DNA from: Acinetobacter pecorum
Lineage (GTDB): Bacteria > Pseudomonadota > Gammaproteobacteria > Pseudomonadales > Moraxellaceae
Length of the DNA stretch: 64,000 nucleotides
NCBI RefSeq assembly: GCF_014837015.1
Contig: NZ_JACSPT010000012.1
Span: 32,653 to 96,652 of the forward strand
Direction: 5' to 3'
Part shown: positions 60,364 to 64,000 of the stretch, in pieces
Layout of the letters: each line of letters starts with the position of its first letter
Position numbering within the stretch: position 1 is the stretch's first letter
Made by a program: the position numbers and the translations under genes
Notes under the pieces: model-generated
What the model was told of the DNA's origin: nothing
The model's input: only the letters and a program-made list of their open reading frames with translations
Databases searched by the model: none

Positions 60364-60650
60364 GTTTTACAGATGAAATCTGAACAATTTCTTATACCAT
60401 TCTTTAACAGTTTATTATATTGATTTGCATCATTTTTATTTATATCTCTAAACACATCATAATTTGATGCTACAGAATGTCCAATCAATAAAAACAGCCT
60501 TAAATTGAAAAAATTATTCAATATGAGTGTGTCAAATTTGTGTCAACTTAATCTTAATATGTAGTGATGTAACATTGGTTTAAGTTGTATTTTTTGTAGG
60601 GCAAGCATTGTAAGTGATTGATAAATAAAACTATAAAGTTTGGTTTTGGT
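60364..60650. other. AT-rich end of the element, nothing supported
   Basis: The 287 bases between the ATPase stop codon and attR contain no frame with a ribosome binding site and no obvious terminator. The region should hold integrase arm-binding sites for the right end, but I cannot identify them by eye. Confidence 0.4.
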
Positions 60651-60700
60651 GACTCATAATCCGTTGGTCGACAGTTCAAGTCTGTCTGGGCCCACCATAT
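60651..60700. repeat. right attachment site (attR), tRNA 3'-half copy
   Basis: Exact 50-bp copy of 47108-47157: anticodon loop, variable loop, T arm, acceptor 3' strand and CCA of the tRNA gene. It lacks the 5' half, so it is not a functional tRNA. The identity stops at 60700, where AAAAC replaces TTTTT of the left copy. Confidence 0.95.
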
Positions 60701-60705
60701 AAAAC

Positions 60706-60740
60706 AACCGCTTAGGTGCATTAATCCTAAGCGGTTTTTT
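60706..60740 (+). terminator. displaced terminator of the tRNA gene
   Basis: AACCGCTTAGG at 60706-60716 pairs perfectly with CCTAAGCGGTT at 60726-60736 and runs into Ts. Lying 9 bases after the CCA of the right-hand copy, it is most likely the original tRNA terminator, separated from the gene by the insertion. Confidence 0.75.
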
Positions 60741-60912
60741 AATTTTAAAATTCATGTAAGCATTATGTAAGCAATAAATAGCGATGCTAAAATTTGATAA
60801 GAGTGATTGGTTGAGTGATAAACCTTCAATTTTTGAAGGTAGGGATTTTAAAATCTTCAACAATTTCAAAATGAAGTCTCTAAATAATCTCTTTTTAATG
60901 TTTAAGAGGGTG

Positions 60913-61128
60913 CTAAAGCCCGACCAAATTCCGTATATCAGTCAGTCGCCATTTGGCCCCCTTGGTTGTCATAACAGGTTTTAAATCTCCCTTGCCACGA
61001 CTTGCCCATACTCTCAATGTATTTGGTTTTAACCCAAGAATAATAGCGGCATCATTCGTACACACTAAGCTAGTACCTGAAGCGATTAATTGAGTTAAAC
61101 GTTCCTCTGGTCTTAATTCGATGCTCAT
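60913..61128 (-). CDS. small helix-turn-helix protein
   Basis: The 71-residue protein has a MerR/AlpA-like helix-turn-helix ('CTNDAAIILGLKPNTLRVWA') followed by a basic wing ('GKGDLKPVMTTKGAKWRLT'). It starts directly after the stop codon of the 49-residue frame upstream, whose last codons carry a weak GGGAA ribosome binding site. Such proteins are excisionases or regulators of prophages and islands. No integrase accompanies it here, so it may be a remnant. Confidence 0.65.
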   Translation of the reverse strand: MSIELRPEERLTQLIASGTSLVCTNDAAIILGLKPNTLRVWASRGKGDLKPVMTTKGAKWRLTDIRNLVGL

Positions 61129-61278
61129 CTATTTATTCCCGTTGAATCTTTTCACTAAATGTCTATCTCGATGTCTACATTTTCGCTTCCCAGTAAATTT
61201 GAAAATAACTGAAGGATTCGCCCAATTGGTCGGAGATAATACTGGTTCTAAAAGAACAGCTATGGATTTATTTTCCAT
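61129..61278 (-). CDS. possible 49-residue basic protein
   Basis: A short frame from ATG 61278 to TAG at 61129-61131. It opens 'MENKSIAVLLEPVLSPTNWA' and ends in a strongly basic stretch ('FTGKRKCRHRDRHLVKRF'). The stop touches the start of the helix-turn-helix gene, which supports a two-gene operon. There is no strong ribosome binding site. I recognise no family. Confidence 0.5.
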   Translation of the reverse strand: MENKSIAVLLEPVLSPTNWANPSVIFKFTGKRKCRHRDRHLVKRFNGNK

Positions 61279-61580
61279 GTGCATATCTTGATATTGTTCC
61301 TTAAAATGATTTTAAAAATTATTGATGGTTAGGTGTAAATTGCCCTAAACATAAACCGTCATGTGAAAACTTATCACATGAATATTTTTTAAAATTAGTT
61401 TCGTGGAAAACTTCAGAAAAATGGTTAATCTCTAATTTAGTTTGAAACTTAAAATTTTTGTACTAATTCGTTGTTTATTGTTATTGAGCCAAATAGCGAA
61501 AATAGGATATGTTCTAAAGTTACTAAAATTAAACTTTAATCGTTATTTCAGCTATCTAAGTCCTATATAGGTAACTTTAC
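61279..61580. other. intergenic region before the HipB-like gene
   Basis: About 300 AT-rich bases between divergent genes, holding both promoters. I see no conserved structure. The bases just before 61581 contain a GGTAACTT stretch that may serve as ribosome binding site for the next gene. Confidence 0.35.
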
Positions 61581-61919
61581 ATGACACATTATAATTCTAA
61601 GACTGCGTATGCTTGGGCGATTGAATTAGGACAAAGGTTACAAAGAGCAAGATTGAATTTAAATCTCACACAACTTGAAGTAGCACAACGAACAGGTGTG
61701 TCTAGAAAAGTTGTGATGAATGCAGAAGCAGGGCAGGTCAGTTTAGAAAACTTGATCGCGATTTTAATGACATTAGATCTACTGGATCATCTAGATTCAT
61801 TTTTGCCTGAACAGCCATTTTCACCAATACAGCTATTGAAACTACGAGGTAAGGTCAGACAAAGAGCAAGTCGTAAAAGTGATAAAAATTCACAAAAGGA
61901 TGATGGTTTAGGTTGGTGA
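61581..61919 (+). CDS. HipB-like XRE-family regulator without HipA
   Basis: The 112-residue protein has an XRE helix-turn-helix ('NLTQLEVAQRTGVSRKVVMN' region) and the C-terminal pattern 'LDSFLPEQPFSPIQLLKLRG' typical of the HipB-like antitoxins that precede hipA kinase genes. No hipA frame follows: the next gene encodes an unrelated protein. It is therefore an orphan antitoxin or a stand-alone regulator. Confidence 0.8.
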   Translation: MTHYNSKTAYAWAIELGQRLQRARLNLNLTQLEVAQRTGVSRKVVMNAEAGQVSLENLIAILMTLDLLDHLDSFLPEQPFSPIQLLKLRGKVRQRASRKSDKNSQKDDGLGW

Positions 61920-62154
61920 ATAGTTGTGTAAGTTAGCATAAATAATTTTTTTCAATTTTTTATATTTCAAAGAAAATCTATTTTGATTTATATGATTGTA
62001 ATTTTCAAAAATAATGTTAAATTAAAAACAAGGTCGCCTACCGTACTTACGCATGAGTAGAAAAGGGGTTGAGTTTTATTGGTTTAATTTTACAAACCAC
62101 ATCTATATTTTAATTTTCTTAAGCATCAACTCGTTTGGTTCTTAGCATTTAAAC

Positions 62155-63402
62155 ATGCGTTGCTATAAGTCATATGACACCAAGAAATTCTTTGAACAAA
62201 AGAATTTAGAGTTTGCTGTAGAGAAAATTATGTCTATTCAAGATTTCGCATTTAAATTATCAAAAAAAATTCAGGAACAGCATTCTGTAAAGATTAGTCG
62301 TTCGCATATTTATGAATTAATCGCTTTAAATCAAGGCTGTAAAACGTACAATTCATTTGTAAGTCAAAATCTAATTATCCAAGTCCAATATGATGATTCT
62401 GAAGAATATTATCAGCATGATCTCGTCAATGCATTAAGCTTAGAAATATTTAAAAACCCACCTGAATCAGACTATTCGAATTATGATGAAGATGATCTAC
62501 ATTGGGATGACTATGAAGGTCGTCAATTACTAGATCAAATCAAAAATCTTATCACTCGTTTGCAAATTTTATCGAAATTAGATCTTCCAGAAGAGATTCA
62601 CTTTTCGATCGCTAAAACTGTCTATCAGGAGCTTTTATATCTAAATATAGAAGTTATAAATTTTAGAGTGATGCGAGAAAGTTTGAGTCATGTTTGCTTT
62701 GATAATGGATTACTGAATACATTTGAACTTGGGGATGAGTCTGACTATGAGTATTTTGAAGATGAGGAATTTGAGTTCAATACAATAGAAAAATATCTTG
62801 AGACTATATTGTCTTATGCAAAAGATCGTAAGAATCTTGATGCCTATGCATTGGTTGCTGGATATTATCGTTACCTAGCGAATCAAATTGCGCCTTATGG
62901 TCGAAATGGTTCGAATTTCGGTAGTCGTTGGGATAATGACAAACAAAAATATATAAAATCTGAGGAAACTACAAAGAATAAAGAAAAATATGACGAATAT
63001 ATAAAACAAGCTGAATTTTACGAATCGTATATCAAAAATTGTCCATTGAGTATTGCGGAAATAAATTTTGATGCAGATGAGGATGAGGTCTATCAGCAGA
63101 TGTTGTATCTATGCAATCAAGGTGACACTGAGGCAATTGAACACTTCCTTTACCAAAGACTATTTAAGAATACTGGTGAAGCATGGCTATATATTTATCT
63201 AGCTCAGTTATGTGATGTTGATTTTACGCAAGATGATTTACGAGCTTACAATGCCTATACAGGCGAAGCATATGATGACTATGGACCTATGGAAGTTGCA
63301 GGTCGTGAAGCAATTCAATATGTCATTAACTTACCTGATTTGCCAGAAGCTCAAGATGCTTTAGCAAGAAAAATTGCAAATGAACTATTTGAGAAAATTT
63401 AA
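62155..63402 (+). CDS. acidic protein of unknown function
   Basis: The 415-residue frame (390 residues from the alternative ATG 62230, preceded by GTAGAG) begins with a short predicted helical module ('SIQDFAFKLSKKIQEQH', 'ISRSHIYELIALNQGCKTYN') that resembles small N-terminal modules on accessory proteins of Acinetobacter plasmids. A very acidic middle follows, rich in D, E and Y, and then a helical C-terminal half that may contain TPR/Sel1-like repeats ('YLAQLCDVDFTQDDL'). No catalytic motif is evident. A terminator follows. Confidence 0.65.
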   Translation: MRCYKSYDTKKFFEQKNLEFAVEKIMSIQDFAFKLSKKIQEQHSVKISRSHIYELIALNQGCKTYNSFVSQNLIIQVQYDDSEEYYQHDLVNALSLEIFKNPPESDYSNYDEDDLHWDDYEGRQLLDQIKNLITRLQILSKLDLPEEIHFSIAKTVYQELLYLNIEVINFRVMRESLSHVCFDNGLLNTFELGDESDYEYFEDEEFEFNTIEKYLETILSYAKDRKNLDAYALVAGYYRYLANQIAPYGRNGSNFGSRWDNDKQKYIKSEETTKNKEKYDEYIKQAEFYESYIKNCPLSIAEINFDADEDEVYQQMLYLCNQGDTEAIEHFLYQRLFKNTGEAWLYIYLAQLCDVDFTQDDLRAYNAYTGEAYDDYGPMEVAGREAIQYVINLPDLPEAQDALARKIANELFEKI

Positions 63403-63427
63403 TCTTTAAACAGGTTTCAAAGTTAAT

Positions 63428-63456
63428 AAAAATCCCATTTTTAAATGGGATTTTTT
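63428..63456 (+). terminator. intrinsic terminator
   Basis: AAAAATCCCATTT at 63428-63440 pairs with AAATGGGATTTTT (63443-63455) around a 2-base tip, followed by more T. Confidence 0.8.
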
Positions 63457-63575
63457 AATTGGATTACCGCTTTTAATCAGTCTATAAAAAAATTAGCGAA
63501 AAAACTCTAAAACACCACCAAAACTGATCCGTAATTTTGTTCTTTGCTAATGTCATAAAAATCCGTGATGGGAAT

Positions 63576-63696
63576 AAGCAAGCCTACCTGTACATACAAA
63601 ATTCTTCGAATTTTTTATGTACAGGGCTTGTTAGGAGGGAAACCCTCCTAAGACCTCCCAGCCCATCACAGATGGGCAAGTCAACTTCGTTGACTT
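63576..63696. other. tandem hairpins, probable oriT region
   Basis: Four inverted repeats lie side by side. A long imperfect one spans 63576-63632 (AAGCC..CTGTACAT with ATGTACAGGGCTT). Three perfect ones follow: TTAGGAGGG/CCCTCCTAA (63631-63651), GCCCATC/GATGGGC (63661-63677) and AAGTCAAC/GTTGACTT (63678-63696). No reading frame fills this stretch. A ribbon-helix-helix mobilization-type gene starts 32 bases on. The arrangement is that of a plasmid transfer origin beside its accessory gene. Confidence 0.6.
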
Positions 63697-63727
63697 AAAA
63701 GCAAAAACCAAAGAATGGTTAGCGTGA

Positions 63728-63922
63728 TTGTATATGAGAAGTAAAACCAAAAATTTTAGACTTACTCCATTGCAGCTAGAGCAGTTGGAGCTGCACATTG
63801 AAAAAGAACGTACCAACTTTACTGACTTTATTCATTCCTTAATTCAACGTGAAGTGATGCATGATGCTGTTACGGTTCGAGGAATGATTGATGAGAAGAA
63901 AGAGCCGAGTGATGTGTGCTGA
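63728..63922 (+). CDS. ribbon-helix-helix mobilization-type protein
   Basis: The start codon at 63728 is a TTG; ATG 63734 ('MRSKTKNFRLTPLQLEQLEL') is the better start, giving 62 residues. The N-terminal part fits a ribbon-helix-helix fold, followed by an amphipathic helix ('FTDFIHSLIQREV') as in MobC/MbeC-type relaxosome accessory proteins or CopG repressors. It is next to a hairpin-rich, oriT-like region. A relaxase gene may have been lost or replaced, since a different gene begins at 63976. Confidence 0.65.
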   Translation: MYMRSKTKNFRLTPLQLEQLELHIEKERTNFTDFIHSLIQREVMHDAVTVRGMIDEKKEPSDVC

Positions 63923-63975
63923 AAAAACAGGAGGTTTTAACTTGGTAAACTATAGACACTCATCAGGAGTTTACC

Positions 63976-64000
63976 ATGAGCAAGAAACAGAAGACTTACA
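63976..64000 (+). CDS. 5' end of a gene cut by the window edge, possibly a transposase
   Basis: Only eight codons (MSKKQKTY) are present after a CAGGAG ribosome binding site. GGTAAACT (63944-63951) and AGTTTACC (63968-63975) form an inverted repeat right before the ATG. The opening resembles some IS3-type OrfA proteins, but eight residues cannot settle this. Confidence 0.3.

Noticed and set aside
60651..60700. A second tRNA gene
   Set aside because: Only the 3' half of the tRNA is present; there is no D arm or 5' acceptor strand, so it is the attR repeat.
60654..60869. Minus-strand 71-residue frame across attR containing 'MVGPDRLELSTNGL'
   Set aside because: This sequence is the reverse translation of the tRNA 3' half. 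It is a well-known false protein in annotations and has no ribosome binding site.
63428..63696. CRISPR array
   Set aside because: The repeats are inverted pairs of different sequence, not regularly spaced direct repeats, and no cas genes are present anywhere in the window.

Overview
The window looks like the chromosome of an Acinetobacter species or a close Moraxellaceae relative. This rests on AT-rich DNA, the gene content and neighbour pairs (hisZ-purA, glnD-dapC, msrB-gpx, lysC next to a long-tailed csrA, rluE divergent from icd), and protein sequences that read like Acinetobacter housekeeping enzymes. The species was not determined.

Positions 1 to about 47,150 are mostly core genome. They include purine salvage (NCS2 permease and adenine deaminase), two small paralogous lipoproteins around a cytochrome b561, rnhB, csrA, lysC, alaS, an epd-like dehydrogenase, hisZ-purA, an M48 lipoprotein protease, a SlyD-like isomerase, ndh and a D-Ala-D-Ala carboxypeptidase. 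Next come an M61 peptidase and a periplasmic HiuH / GlcG-HbpS pair divergent from an OmpR-type two-component system, with a palindrome resembling the E. coli HprR box between them. They are followed by rluE, icd, an M23 lipoprotein, an MFS transporter, alaA, msrB-gpx, glnD-dapC, purT, azlCD, ychF, a GST, an Lrp/AsnC regulator, yebC and an acyltransferase. Noncoding items include a candidate small RNA at 942-1027 and a 41-codon gene at 28371 with a strong ribosome binding site and terminator.

Positions 47,108-60,700 form a complete integrative and mobilizable element inserted in the 3' half of a CAT-anticodon tRNA gene. A 50-bp direct repeat (47108-47157 and 60651-60700) marks the two ends. 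The left arm, on the minus strand, carries a tyrosine integrase, an excisionase-like HTH protein, a MobF (TrwC/TraI-type) relaxase-helicase, a TrwB/TraD-type coupling ATPase and a small DNA-binding accessory protein. No type IV secretion genes are present, so transfer would need a helper. The right arm, on the plus strand, is a defence cargo: a zinc-finger-like protein of unknown function, then four overlapping or closely spaced genes. These encode an MBL-fold hydrolase, a trypsin-like protease with a long C-terminal region, a small middle component, and a Rad50/SMC-like ATPase with a CPLC zinc hook. The layout fits a Lamassu / ABC-three-component system of the hydrolase-plus-protease type, and it is the most interesting part of the window.

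Positions 60,700-64,000 are accessory DNA beyond the element: the displaced terminator of the tRNA gene, two adjoining small genes including an HTH protein, a HipB-like regulator with no hipA partner, a 390- to 415-residue acidic protein of unknown function, a row of perfect hairpins followed by a ribbon-helix-helix mobilization-type protein (a plasmid-like oriT region), and the first codons of a gene cut by the window edge.
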